This document shows positions 1 through 13,435 of a stretch of DNA of 41,591 bases, piece by piece; the first letter of the stretch is position 1; every line of letters starts with the position of its first letter. The position numbers and the translations under genes were made by a program. The stretch covers positions 1 to 41,591 of the forward strand of contig JAFGPX010000151.1 in NCBI GenBank assembly GCA_016935975.1, in the 5' to 3' direction. The DNA comes from Deltaproteobacteria bacterium (GTDB lineage: Bacteria > Myxococcota_A > Polyangia > Fen-1088). The notes under the pieces were generated by a model, which was not told the origin of the DNA, did not search any database, and saw only the letters and a program-made list of their open reading frames with translations.

Positions 1-2
1 GG

Positions 3-75
3 CTCCGGAGGAGAGACTCGAACTCCCGACCCGGCGGTTAACAGCCGCCTGCTCTGCCGACTGAGCTACTCCGGA
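3..75 (-). tRNA. tRNA-Asn (anticodon GTT)
   Basis: Read on the minus strand this folds as a complete cloverleaf. The 7-bp acceptor stem pairs TCCGGAG with CTCCGGA. The D-arm is AGCTCAGTCGGCAGAGC. The anticodon loop CTGTTAA carries GTT (Asn), and the T-arm has the TTCGAGT loop on a 5-bp stem with one G-T pair. The discriminator base is G, as expected for tRNA-Asn. The two bases after it (positions 2-1) read CC, so the CCA tail may be genome-encoded, but its A would lie outside the window. Anticodon and fold are read directly from sequence. Confidence 0.97.
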
Positions 76-90
76 ATGCGAAGGCGAATG

Positions 91-118
91 ATTATGGGAG
101 GTCGGGGTCGCTCGTCAA
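91..118 (-). promoter_or_regulatory. sigma70-type promoter of tRNA-Asn
   Basis: On the minus strand, TTGACG (complement of 113-118) and CATAAT (complement of 91-96) are separated by 16 bp. This is close to the TTGACA/TATAAT consensus. Transcription would start near position 84, leaving a leader of about 9 nt before the tRNA 5' end at 75. Such a good match in GC-rich DNA directly upstream of a tRNA is unlikely to be chance. The call is made from sequence only. Confidence 0.72.
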
Positions 119-269
119 GCGGAAGTGCGAGGTTTTTCACCTGGCTGGCGCACTCGGGCCGGCCCCGGCGGGCGTCGGCCTCCACCCGAGCACGCGCGCG
201 CCGTCCTCGACGTGGATCTGCCGGTCGCGGGGTCTCGAAGCGGCTCCAGGTCGGCCCGGCCTCGGCCCC

Positions 270-2267
270 CTACTCCTTGTGGGGCTCGTTCTCCGGTGGA
301 TCGGCCGCGCCGACGCCAGCAGCCGCAGGCTTCGGCGCGGCGGGCGCAGGCTTCGCTACCGCGGACGGTGCGGAGGCGGGCTTCTGGGCGGACTTCTTCA
401 GAACGGCATAGATGGACAGTATCCGCTCGTTGCCCTTCTTCGCCCAGTTGGCCGACGAGCCAACCATGCGCTCATGCGCCTCGTAGCCCTCCTTGCGGAT
501 GGTGATCGCCATGGTCTTCTTGGGATCGAGGATGCGCCGCTCGCACGGCGTGCGCGCGAAGTACTCGCCGTCGATGAGCACTTCCGCGCCGATGGGCGAC
601 GACCTGAAGGACAGACGGAAGATCTCCTCCTGCTCGGTCGCTGCGGCAGCCGGCTTCTCGGCCGCGGCGGGCTCCGCGCTGGGCCTGGGCGTGGCCTTGG
701 CGGCTGGCCTGGGCGTGGCTTTCGCCGCGGGGGCTTCCACCTTCGCCGACACCGGCTTCCTCGCCGAAGGCTTCTCCGGCGCAGGCCGCTCGGCAACCGG
801 CTTGCCCACCGCGGCTTTCGTGGCGGCGGCTTTCTCGGCGGGCGGCGCAGGCGCGACTGGCGTCCCCGCTGCGCCCGTCGCCTTCTTGGCCACCGCTTCC
901 TCGCCCGACGCCGGCTTCGGCGCTTCGGCGGGTGCGGCGGCCTTCTCGACTCGGGCCGCCGCGGGCCCGGGAGCCGGCGCCGCCGCCACGGCCGGCGCGG
1001 GTTCGGCTGTGGCCTTCGCCGTGACCGCGGGTGTCTTCTTCACCAGCACGGTTGGCGCTTCCGGCTCGCCCGCGGTCTGCCATGGCTTCTTCTGCAACAG
1101 GTACACGGCGGCAAAGGCCGCCCCTCCCGCCAGCAGGACGGCGCCCACCGCGAGCGCAGAAGAGCGCTTGCCCCTCGGCGCCACCGTGGCGGCATCGATC
1201 TCGGCGAGGGTCGGTACTTTCTCGCTTTCTTCCTCGGAGGCGGGGCGACGAGGCAGATAGATGGCCTCGCCCGACTCCTCGGCGGTCTTGGCCGGCGAAA
1301 CCGAAACCTCCTCGGTCTTGTCCGAGGTCGTGACTTCCACCGGCACGCCGGAGTCCGCTTCCCCGGGCTGCGCCGCCGCGGGGTTCTCCGAGGTGTCGCC
1401 GAGATCGAGCAAGGCGGCGAACGCCTGTTTCGAGCTGATCCGTCGCTCGCCCGACGCGGTCAAGTCCGTCGGCGCAGGGGCCTCCGTGGCGTAAGCCTGC
1501 GAATCCGAGATCGCCACCTCGTCCGGCGCCGGCGGAGCGCCCGCTCCCTCCAGGTCATGAGAATCGGTCTTCCAGCCATCGAGCGGGGCGCTCGGGACCA
1601 ATCCCTCGGCCACCTCGCCTCGCTGCGCCGCCTCCGCCTCGCGCATATAGTAGTCCAGCGGCTTGTCGCTGATTTCCGTCTTGCCCCCGGTTTCGAACTC
1701 GTCTGCGTCGCCGGCGCTTTCCTGCATGCGCGCCGCCAGAGCCGCGGCCGGCGCGGGCAGCGTCTTGGCGAAGTTGGCCGGCGAAGGCTCGGGCTGAGGC
1801 AACGCTTCCGGTGGTAGGACGGGCGCCTCGCGCGCCGCGGTCACCGGCTCGGGCTCCGGCGCTTGCCGCGCGGCCGGCGCCACGAAGGCGGTCGGCGGAT
1901 ACGGGGTCGCCTGCCCCTTGCCTTCCTTGCGCGCCTTCTCGGCCAGGATGGTCTGGTGGATGTGCTGGCTTTCGGGCGTCAGCTTGTCGAAACGCAGCCC
2001 CATGCCCGGGACGTTGTTGGTGCGCGACGGGTCGTTCTCGCGCACCCATGCCACGGTGCCCAAGCCGGCGAGCAGCGAGGAGCCGTCGGCCAGGGCGAAA
2101 TCGAACCGCAGCGTCGTGCCCACCTCGACCGGCTGCTTGGTGCGGACGAAGATGCCGCCGGGACTCACGTCGACGCCGTACCGGCCGATGAACTCTTCCA
2201 GAGTAGCGCTCTTGAACCTGATGCGTAGATTGAGTGCGTTGCTTTCCGTGCTTGACGGCTGGTCCAT
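270..2267 (-). CDS. PilZ-like / transmembrane / PEGA-like protein
   Basis: 665 aa. Residues about 10-110 resemble the PilZ-like domain common in myxobacteria (TIGR02266 type), with a D-x-S-x-x-G motif (D33, S35, G38). A clear RxxxR arm is not visible, so c-di-GMP binding is uncertain. Residues 111-365 are acidic and Pro/Ala-rich. One transmembrane helix lies at about 370-392, followed by an Ala/Pro/Lys-rich spacer to about 545. A PEGA-like beta domain at about 549-624 contains 'GAEVLIDGEYFARTP'. The predicted layout is a cytosolic PilZ domain and an extracytoplasmic PEGA domain, so it may pass a cytosolic signal to the envelope or anchor an envelope component. The ATG start lies 83 bp from the divergent gamma-glutamyltransferase start. 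The domain call is good; the function is inferred. Confidence 0.85.
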   Translation of the reverse strand: MDQPSSTESNALNLRIRFKSATLEEFIGRYGVDVSPGGIFVRTKQPVEVGTTLRFDFALADGSSLLAGLGTVAWVRENDPSRTNNVPGMGLRFDKLTPESQHIHQTILAEKARKEGKGQATPYPPTAFVAPAARQAPEPEPVTAAREAPVLPPEALPQPEPSPANFAKTLPAPAAALAARMQESAGDADEFETGGKTEISDKPLDYYMREAEAAQRGEVAEGLVPSAPLDGWKTDSHDLEGAGAPPAPDEVAISDSQAYATEAPAPTDLTASGERRISSKQAFAALLDLGDTSENPAAAQPGEADSGVPVEVTTSDKTEEVSVSPAKTAEESGEAIYLPRRPASEEESEKVPTLAEIDAATVAPRGKRSSALAVGAVLLAGGAAFAAVYLLQKKPWQTAGEPEAPTVLVKKTPAVTAKATAEPAPAVAAAPAPGPAAARVEKAAAPAEAPKPASGEEAVAKKATGAAGTPVAPAPPAEKAAATKAAVGKPVAERPAPEKPSARKPVSAKVEAPAAKATPRPAAKATPRPSAEPAAAEKPAAAATEQEEIFRLSFRSSPIGAEVLIDGEYFARTPCERRILDPKKTMAITIRKEGYEAHERMVGSSANWAKKGNERILSIYAVLKKSAQKPASAPSAVAKPAPAAPKPAAAGVGAADPPENEPHKE
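682..729 (-). repeat. in-gene 24-bp tandem repeat
   Basis: Two near-identical 24-bp units (682-705 and 706-729) encode consecutive AAKATPRP-type octapeptides in the spacer ahead of the PEGA-like domain. It looks like slippage-type expansion of a low-complexity linker. Confidence 0.6.
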
Positions 2268-2350
2268 GTCGGTTTTCCCTTGGGCCGAGGCAGGTTGAGG
2301 TTACGCTGGGAGTGATTTTCCTTCAATTCTTGATTCAGCGCGAGTCCATC

Positions 2351-4081
2351 GTGCGGGTCCGCCGCGTTCGCTCGGCGCGCGTCGTGCTGGCAGCGCTATG
2401 CGTAGCGGCGGCCCCCTCCCCGGGCCTGGCGGACGCGGCGGCGACCGCTTCGCCTTCCTTTCTACACCTAGGCCACGGCGCTGTCGCTTCCGATTCCAGA
2501 ATCGCGTCGCAGGTGGGCGCGGAGGTGCTCGAGGCGGGAGGCAATGCCGTGGACGCGGCCTGTGCGACGGCGCTGGCCCTCGGCGTGGTGCATCCCTTCG
2601 CCTCGGGGCTGGGGGGCGGCGGCTTCGCGCTGGTGCACTTGGCCGGACGTGGTCAGACCACGGCCCTGGATTTCCGCGAAACCGCGCCGCGGAAGCTGGT
2701 GCAGGCCATCGAGGAAGGGCACGGTATTCCCGCGCAGAGCGGCCTTTCGGTCGGCGTGCCGGGCGAGCCAGCGGGTTTGGCAGAGATGGTGCGCCGCTTC
2801 GGGGCTCTGCCCTTCGCACGTTGCGTGGAGCCGGCCCTGCGTCTGGCCCGTGGGTTTCCCGCATCGCCTTTCCTCATCAAGCAGATGGCCGGCGAGATGG
2901 AGCGCAATCCCGCGACGGGGTCGGAGCTTCTCGAGAAGCTGTTCGACCTGCGCGGCAGGGCACTGGGTGACCTGCGGGTGGGCGACCGCCTGGCCCGGCC
3001 GGAGCTTCTCGCCACGCTGGAGCGGCTGCAGGCCGGGGGCGCCAAGGCTTTCTACCGAGGCCGAACCGCGCGCGCGTTGGTGGCGGCCGTGGCGGCCAAG
3101 GGCGGCGTGCTGGCGAGGAAGGATCTCGCGCGCTACGCGCCCGTGATGCGAAAGCCGCTCGCCACCAAGTTCCTCGGCCGGCGCATACTGCTCATGCCGC
3201 CGCCGTCGGCCGGCGGGGTCATCATCGCGCAGGCCTTGGGCATCGTTGCAGAGCAGGCCACGCCGAACAAGGCGCACGCGGGGCTGCCGCCGGCGGACTA
3301 CCTGCACCTGCTCGCCGAGGCCCTCAAGCACGGGTTTGCGGACCGTTCGCGCTATCTGGGCGATCCGGGCTTCGTCGCCGTGCCGCTCGACCGCCTCCTC
3401 GATCCCGCCTACCACCGGGAGCTGAGCGGCCGCTTTCGGCCGGATTCCCTGCTGCCGCACGAGGCCTATGGCACACCCTTGCCCCGACGGACGGCGCCGG
3501 CGCGCGATGCCGGCACCGCGCACGTCTCGGTCGTGGACCGGGCGGGCAATGCCGTCGCCCTGACGACCACCATCAACCTGGAATTCGGCTCGCGCATCGT
3601 CGCGGGCGATACCGGCATCTTGCTCAATGACGAGCTCGACGACTTCGCCCAGGCGCCGGGACGGCCGGACCTCTTCGCGCTTGCCGGCGGCGCCGCCAAC
3701 CGGCCCGCGCCCGGCAAGCGTCCGCTCTCCTCGATGTCGCCCACCATCGTGCTGGGCGAAAACGGCGTCGAGCTGGTGGCGGGCGCCGCCGGCGGACCGC
3801 GCATCATCTCGGCCACGCTCCAGCTCCTGCTCGACAGCTTGCTCCTGGGGCGGACCGCGCAAGAGGCCATGGCCGCTCCGCGCGTCCATCACCAGTGGGA
3901 GCCGGACGTGCTCTACCACGAGCCCGACCTGCCCGCCGCGCTGGTGCGGGCCTTGCGGGCCAAAGGGCATCACACCGAGCCGCGCGCCGACATCGCCAAG
4001 GCCAACATGATCGTGCGCACCAAATCCGGGCTCGATGCGGCCGCCGACCCTCGCTCCGGTGGCGCCCCCGCGGGACAGTAG
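2351..4081 (+). CDS. ggt: gamma-glutamyltransferase (secreted)
   Basis: 576 aa from a GTG start. This start is chosen because it opens directly into a signal peptide (Arg-rich n-region, ALCVAAAP core, cleavage near GLADA). Upstream in-frame starts would run into the divergent PilZ-type gene. The protein is an N-terminal nucleophile hydrolase that self-cleaves before a Thr; here that Thr is T389 in TAHVSVVD. Further hallmarks are the GKRPLSSMSPTIV motif and a GG pair in GAAGGPRIIS. It should hydrolyse or transpeptidate gamma-glutamyl bonds of glutathione and related peptides in the periplasm. Length and motif order are normal for the family. The Shine-Dalgarno sequence is weak, so the exact start is less certain than the product. 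Confidence 0.93.
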   Translation: MRVRRVRSARVVLAALCVAAAPSPGLADAAATASPSFLHLGHGAVASDSRIASQVGAEVLEAGGNAVDAACATALALGVVHPFASGLGGGGFALVHLAGRGQTTALDFRETAPRKLVQAIEEGHGIPAQSGLSVGVPGEPAGLAEMVRRFGALPFARCVEPALRLARGFPASPFLIKQMAGEMERNPATGSELLEKLFDLRGRALGDLRVGDRLARPELLATLERLQAGGAKAFYRGRTARALVAAVAAKGGVLARKDLARYAPVMRKPLATKFLGRRILLMPPPSAGGVIIAQALGIVAEQATPNKAHAGLPPADYLHLLAEALKHGFADRSRYLGDPGFVAVPLDRLLDPAYHRELSGRFRPDSLLPHEAYGTPLPRRTAPARDAGTAHVSVVDRAGNAVALTTTINLEFGSRIVAGDTGILLNDELDDFAQAPGRPDLFALAGGAANRPAPGKRPLSSMSPTIVLGENGVELVAGAAGGPRIISATLQLLLDSLLLGRTAQEAMAAPRVHHQWEPDVLYHEPDLPAALVRALRAKGHHTEPRADIAKANMIVRTKSGLDAAADPRSGGAPAGQ

Positions 4082-4150
4082 TCTGCGCCCCACCCTCGGA
4101 CGAGCGGTCGAAAACCCTGTGCGGACGCGGTGAATCGCGCCCACAAGCCA

Positions 4151-4173
4151 GGGGCCGCAATGAATTGCGCCCC
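4151..4173. repeat. intergenic palindrome
   Basis: GGGGCCGCAAT and ATTGCGCCCC form a 10-bp stem with one bulged base and a 2-nt loop, in the 145-bp gap between ggt and the bactofilin gene. A related sequence, GAATCGCGCCC, lies 5' at about 4133-4143. There is no T-run, so it is not an intrinsic terminator by sequence. From memory, palindromes of the form GGGCGCAATxxATTGCGCCC are dispersed between genes in several bacterial genomes. Confidence 0.6.
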
Positions 4174-4226
4174 TACGAACATTGACGTCCGGCTCGATTG
4201 AAGTGTAGGGTTCGCGACCATAGGCC

Positions 4227-4709
4227 ATGACGTTGACCACGCAATCCCCGACGTCCGGCGAACTCGGCAGCGCCCAGCCGGTCACCACCTTGCTCGGCAA
4301 AGGCAGCGAGTTCGAAGGAAAACTCTCGTTCGAAGGCACCGTCCGCGTGGACGGCAAGTTGACCGGAGAGATCTTCACCGATGATGTCTTGATCGTGGGC
4401 GAGGGCGCGGAGGTGAACGCCGAGGTCACCGTCGGCGCCATCGTCATCCAAGGCGTCGTGCGCGGCAACATCACGGCCAAGCGCTCGGTTGAAATCCACA
4501 GCCCCGGAAAGGTCAAGGGCAACATCAACACCCCGTCGCTGTTCATCGAGAAAGGCGTGTTCTTCGACGGACACTGCCAGATGGATTCCGGCGTGGCGGC
4601 GGCCGAGTCCAGCCACGTCCCCCGCCACTCGGGGGGCAAGAAGGTATCGGAGAAGGCACCAGGAGGTTCGACCGGCGCGAGCGGGGGCAGCGGCAACTCC
4701 ACCACCTAG
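4227..4709 (+). CDS. bactofilin (polymer-forming cytoskeletal protein)
   Basis: 160 aa. A flexible N-terminal tail (1-20) precedes a bactofilin domain at about 21-125, made of short beta-helix repeats: FEGKLSFEGTVRVDGKLTG, then TDDVLIVGEGAEV, VTVGAIVIQGVVRGNI and so on. A Ser/Gly-rich tail follows. Bactofilins polymerise without nucleotides and scaffold cell-envelope or chromosome-segregation proteins. The stop lies only 12 bp before the first ATP synthase gene in the same direction, so cotranscription is likely. From memory, a bactofilin next to this ATP synthase block also occurs in Geobacter-type genomes. The fold assignment is strong; the cellular role is not shown by the sequence. Confidence 0.92.
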   Translation: MTLTTQSPTSGELGSAQPVTTLLGKGSEFEGKLSFEGTVRVDGKLTGEIFTDDVLIVGEGAEVNAEVTVGAIVIQGVVRGNITAKRSVEIHSPGKVKGNINTPSLFIEKGVFFDGHCQMDSGVAAAESSHVPRHSGGKKVSEKAPGGSTGASGGSGNSTT

Positions 4710-4721
4710 CGCCTACTCGCC

Positions 4722-5218
4722 GTGTATCCGCTCACGACTCTCCTGCAAGTGGCCACGGCGGGGGCGGCCCCGCGCTCGGCCGAGGTCCAACTCTTGGATC
4801 TGGACGCAACCGTCTTCGTCATTCCGGCCATCTTCTTGGTTCTCCTCGGGGTGCTCTGGCTGCTGCTGTGGCGGCCTTTCCTGCGCGTGCGCGACGAACG
4901 CGTGGCTCGGACCGACGGAGCGCGCGAGAAAGCCGCCCGGCTCGAAGCCGAGGCGGCAGCGCGGCTTCTGCGCGTCGAGAACGCCTTGGCCGAGGCCCGG
5001 CGGGCCGGCGAGTCCGAGACGAACAAGCTGCGGCTGGAGGCGCGGGCCCGAGAGCAACAGATCATCGCCGAGGCGCAGGCCGCAGCCCGCGAGACGATGG
5101 CCGAGGCGCGGACCAAGCTCGAAGCCACGGTCGCGGCCGAGAAAGCCGGCCTGCAGCGACAAACCGCCGCCCTGGCGAACGAAATCGCCGAAAAGGCCCT
5201 GGGCCGGAGGCTGGCTTC

Positions 5219-5222
<4 letters not shown>
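4722..5222 (+). CDS. atpX: F-type ATP synthase subunit b' (stator)
   Basis: 166 aa from GTG. A short N-terminus is followed by one membrane helix (about 30-53, VFVIPAIFLVLLGVLWLLLW) and then a long charged, Ala-rich coiled coil to the end. This is the usual plan of a b/b' stator subunit. It should dimerise with the neighbouring b subunit to hold F1 against rotation. Its TGA overlaps the GTG of the next gene (GTGA), which suggests translational coupling. The b' versus b assignment rests on gene order and the shorter N-terminus. No ribosomal binding site stands out before the GTG, and the preceding gene ends 12 bp upstream. Confidence 0.88.
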
Positions 5223-10802
<5,580 letters not shown>

Positions 10803-10820
10803 ACGAAAGCTGATTCCTCG

Positions 10821-11240
10821 ATGCGCCTGACGGTCACAACTCCCCGCGGCTACCTGGTCCAGATCGAGGCGGACGAGATCGCCGCGCCCGGCGTGCTGGG
10901 CGAATTCGGCGTGTTGCCCGGGCACATCCCGTTCATGTCGGTGCTCAAGCCCGGCGTGCTCTCCTACCGGACCAGGGACGGCGCGAAGCACCTGGCGGTG
11001 GGCGATGGCATCCTGCAGGTCGTGCGCACCGCGGACGGCGACAAAGTGGACGTGCTGGTGGATCGCGGGGAGCACGGCAAGGACGTGGACCGCGAGGCCG
11101 CCCGGAAGGAGCTCGCCGCCGTGGACGCGGAGCTGGCCAAGGGCCAGGCCGGGACGCTGGCCGAGCTGAAACCGGTTCAGGATCGCCGGGCGTGGGCCGC
11201 GGCCAAGGTCGAGGCGGCGGGCCGGTCGGGCGCGCACTAG
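10821..11240 (+). CDS. atpC: F-type ATP synthase subunit epsilon
   Basis: 139 aa, with an N-terminal beta-sandwich (LTVTTPRGYLVQIEADEIAA, then PGVLGEFGVLPGHIPFMSVL) and a C-terminal helical hairpin. It joins gamma to the c-ring and can act as a brake on ATP hydrolysis. It is the last gene of the block. Subunits a and c (atpB, atpE) are not in this window, which fits the split F1/F0 arrangement of many deltaproteobacteria. Confidence 0.95.
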   Translation: MRLTVTTPRGYLVQIEADEIAAPGVLGEFGVLPGHIPFMSVLKPGVLSYRTRDGAKHLAVGDGILQVVRTADGDKVDVLVDRGEHGKDVDREAARKELAAVDAELAKGQAGTLAELKPVQDRRAWAAAKVEAAGRSGAH

Positions 11241-11537
11241 TGCAGACCGCTCCGCATCGCCGGGCCGGCCGCGACCCCCGTTCGCTGCTGCCCGTCGCAA
11301 TAGGTCGGCTATTCCTCCTCCTCGCGTCTCGCGGCCGAGGTTCCTGGCTCGGCCAGGCTCGGTCCGGATTCACGAGATGGGCTCCGGTCAGCCGTCAAGA
11401 CGCGGTCCTTCCCGACAAAACCTCCCTTCTCGGTTCCCGGCACACTGCCCTTTGCCAACTGGCGGTTGGACCGCAGGCGCTGCCCTCCCCATACGTGTCC
11501 CCGAGCTGATCGGGCTGCCCGTCAGACCGCGACCGCG
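11241..11537. other. gap after the ATP synthase operon; no gene seen
   Basis: 297 bp between the convergent ends of atpC and the CPBP protein. I find no convincing reading frame. A short CCTGG-CTCGG-CCAGG hairpin is present near 11342 but has no T-run, so I do not call a terminator. Confidence 0.5.
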
Positions 11538-12476
11538 TCAGCGCGGCCGGGTCAGGTTCCTGATGCCTGCAAAGCGATCGTGAGCGAGCAGGCCAAGCAC
11601 GATGACGATATCGGCCGCAATCCATGTCACGCTGCCGATCCCGACGGTAAGATCGGTCCCGCCGGCCAGAGGCGCCACGGCGATGAGGGCAACGGCCTCG
11701 GTGGTGCCGTGAAAGAGCCCGACCGCCACCGTGGAGCCACGCTCGCGCACGTAGGCGTAGCCCACCGACGAGACGAGAAGGTGCGCGGTCATGAGCAACA
11801 CGCCAAGCCCAGGGTGCTGCGGATATCCGTAGCCGAGGGCGAGCAAGGGCAGGTGCCAGCCCAGCCAGAGGACTCCCGTGGCCAGGGCGCCACGCCAGAA
11901 CCCGAGCGGCCGCAGCTGGCCGTAGACGAAACCGCGCCAGCCAATCTCCTCGCCGCACCCCGCGAGGAAAGACATGCTCACGCTGGACAAGAGCCCCAGC
12001 GGCACCAGCAGGACGACGGCCGGCACCGAGGCCTTGGCCGCAATCTCGTGCAGCATCTCGAGCTGCCCGGGCGACAGGATCTTGGCCGCCACCGCGGGCT
12101 CGAGCGTCCCGTCCCAGTGCACGCCCGGCACGAGCAAACCGAGCCCCAGGGCGACAAGCGACAGCGCCCACGGCACCAGCCAGGCGACCAGCAGCCAGCG
12201 ATTCCACCACGGTCGCAACTTGAGCATGGCCGCGACCGGCTCGCGCCACAGCCACTTGGTGATGATCAACGCCACGATGGCCGGCGTCAGCGCTGAAACC
12301 TGGGCGAAGAAGACCCATGAGGCGTCGCGAAAAGATCCGCCAGACGCGAGAAAGCTCCCCAACGCCCCGTAGGAGGTGGCGTAGACCGCGAGATAGAAGA
12401 CCGCGACCCGCCGCCAGCGAACGCGCGCGGGCGGCGACCGGAGAGCCTGTTCCTCGCTCCGCTCCTTCGCCACCAT
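11538..12476 (-). CDS. CPBP-family intramembrane protease homologue
   Basis: 312 aa, with about eight hydrophobic helices. Conserved motifs of the CPBP (Abi/Rce1-like) family are in order: EEIGWR (E176, E177, R181), a WH pair in LGWHLPLL (H208), and FHG (H256) in a late helix. These form the presumed metal site within the membrane. Family members process prenylated or bacteriocin-related peptides, but the substrate here is unknown. No bacteriocin cluster is adjacent, so I infer housekeeping or stress membrane proteolysis. The N-terminal 20 residues are charged and cytosolic. It is transcribed convergently with the ATP synthase operon. Confidence 0.88.
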   Translation of the reverse strand: MVAKERSEEQALRSPPARVRWRRVAVFYLAVYATSYGALGSFLASGGSFRDASWVFFAQVSALTPAIVALIITKWLWREPVAAMLKLRPWWNRWLLVAWLVPWALSLVALGLGLLVPGVHWDGTLEPAVAAKILSPGQLEMLHEIAAKASVPAVVLLVPLGLLSSVSMSFLAGCGEEIGWRGFVYGQLRPLGFWRGALATGVLWLGWHLPLLALGYGYPQHPGLGVLLMTAHLLVSSVGYAYVRERGSTVAVGLFHGTTEAVALIAVAPLAGGTDLTVGIGSVTWIAADIVIVLGLLAHDRFAGIRNLTRPR

Positions 12477-12914
12477 GGTGGCATTGTATCAGGCGCCTGC
12501 AACCCGCGAACGAGGCCAACGACCGAACGACTTTTGGGCGGCCCCTACCGAGAGACGTCGCCGGACGACTTCTCGGATGCATTTCCGACGGCCTCGGCGT
12601 AGACCTGCCGTGCCAGAGCCTTTCCATGGCACCGCCAGAAGCCCCGCGGTCCTGCGAACAGGCACCCGCCGGCCAGCCTCCTTCTCCCGCTGCCACGCTG
12701 GCACCGGTCGTGGTCGCGGTGCAACCGGCGAATTCGCTGCAACGACCCGCCCGGATTGAAGGTCAACGCGGACCTGTCACGACAAGGATCCACGACAAGT
12801 CGGCATGCTTGGGTAGCTGCGAAAGCAATGCCAGGGACTTGATGTATAGTCCGCTGACTCGCGACACGGGGTGGCCGCCGGCCCCAGCACACGACGGCAG
12901 GGAGGCTCTCGCAC
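12477..12914. other. 438-bp gap, no confident gene
   Basis: Upstream of the CPBP gene on one side and of a small secreted protein on the other. All frames give Arg/Pro-rich shadow-like translations. One minus-strand frame ending near 12545 ends in a more protein-like stretch (GKALARQVYAEAVGNASEK) but has no credible start or homology I recognise. A TATAGT element at 12845-12850 could be a -10 box for the gene at 12915, but no matching -35 is visible. Confidence 0.45.
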
Positions 12915-13217
12915 ATGCAGAAGCTCATCCGCGCGTTGGGGGTCTTCCTCGTGCTCTTCGTGCTCGTGGTCTACACCAGGGACTGCCGCGTGTCCTTCAG
13001 TCGATGGAAGCACTGCGGGGGCGATCCCGCGCAGCCCGGATTCCTGGGCGACTGGGTGGATTTCGACTGGAAGCTGGCCGGGCTGTTCACCGATGTCCTG
13101 TACGTCGATGGCGAGCCCGCCGCCCGGCTCGTGAAGTACGACTTCGGGCTGTCCGGCGACGTCATGGAGATCGCCTCGCTGGACGGGACGAAGAGGGCGC
13201 GATACTGCGGAAAGTAG
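12915..13217 (+). CDS. small membrane-anchored or secreted protein, unknown function
   Basis: 100 aa. Residues 5-22 form one hydrophobic helix (RALGVFLVLFVLVVYT), either a signal peptide or an anchor. The rest is predicted outside and has Cys at 24, 33 and 98 that could form disulfides. A GGAGG ribosome binding site 9 nt before the ATG supports expression. The C-terminal part is compositionally normal (FTDVLYVDGEPAARLVKYDF) and not a shadow of another gene. I do not recognise a family. Confidence 0.68.
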   Translation: MQKLIRALGVFLVLFVLVVYTRDCRVSFSRWKHCGGDPAQPGFLGDWVDFDWKLAGLFTDVLYVDGEPAARLVKYDFGLSGDVMEIASLDGTKRARYCGK

Positions 13218-13220
13218 CAG

Positions 13221-13364
13221 CTAGAACACCGCCTTGCCCGCCCCGGTGAGCCCCTTGACGATACGCGGGTCGTCCCGCGGATCGGACGGCGGCCCATCTC
13301 TGCCACCAAAGAAGATGGGGGCGCAGATCGGGAATCCGCTCGCGTTGCTTCTAGGTAGAACCCA
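13221..13364 (-). pseudogene. possible C-terminal remnant of a lost gene
   Basis: On the minus strand an open stretch without a start ends in a TAG and reads as protein-like sequence: SGFPICAPIFFGGRDGPP, then DPRDDPRIVKGLTGAGKAVF. It is cut upstream by an in-frame TAA (13365-13367). No ATG, GTG or TTG with a binding site precedes it. The composition is less Arg-rich than the other frames here. I read it as a likely tail of a degraded gene, but chance cannot be excluded. Confidence 0.33.
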
Positions 13365-13435
13365 TTACGGGCGGCCATGCATCGGATGGTTGCAGGCCCA
13401 CGCCGCAACGAGCACAATCCTTCCGAGTATCACCT

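Noticed and set aside
2468..4705. 745-codon minus-strand frame over ggt and the bactofilin gene
   Set aside because: Antisense shadow of two well supported genes, with no recognisable domain.
12545..12928. 127-codon minus-strand frame in the gap before the small secreted protein
   Set aside because: Cys/Arg-rich, no ribosome binding site, and it overlaps the start of a better supported gene; only its last 30 residues look protein-like.
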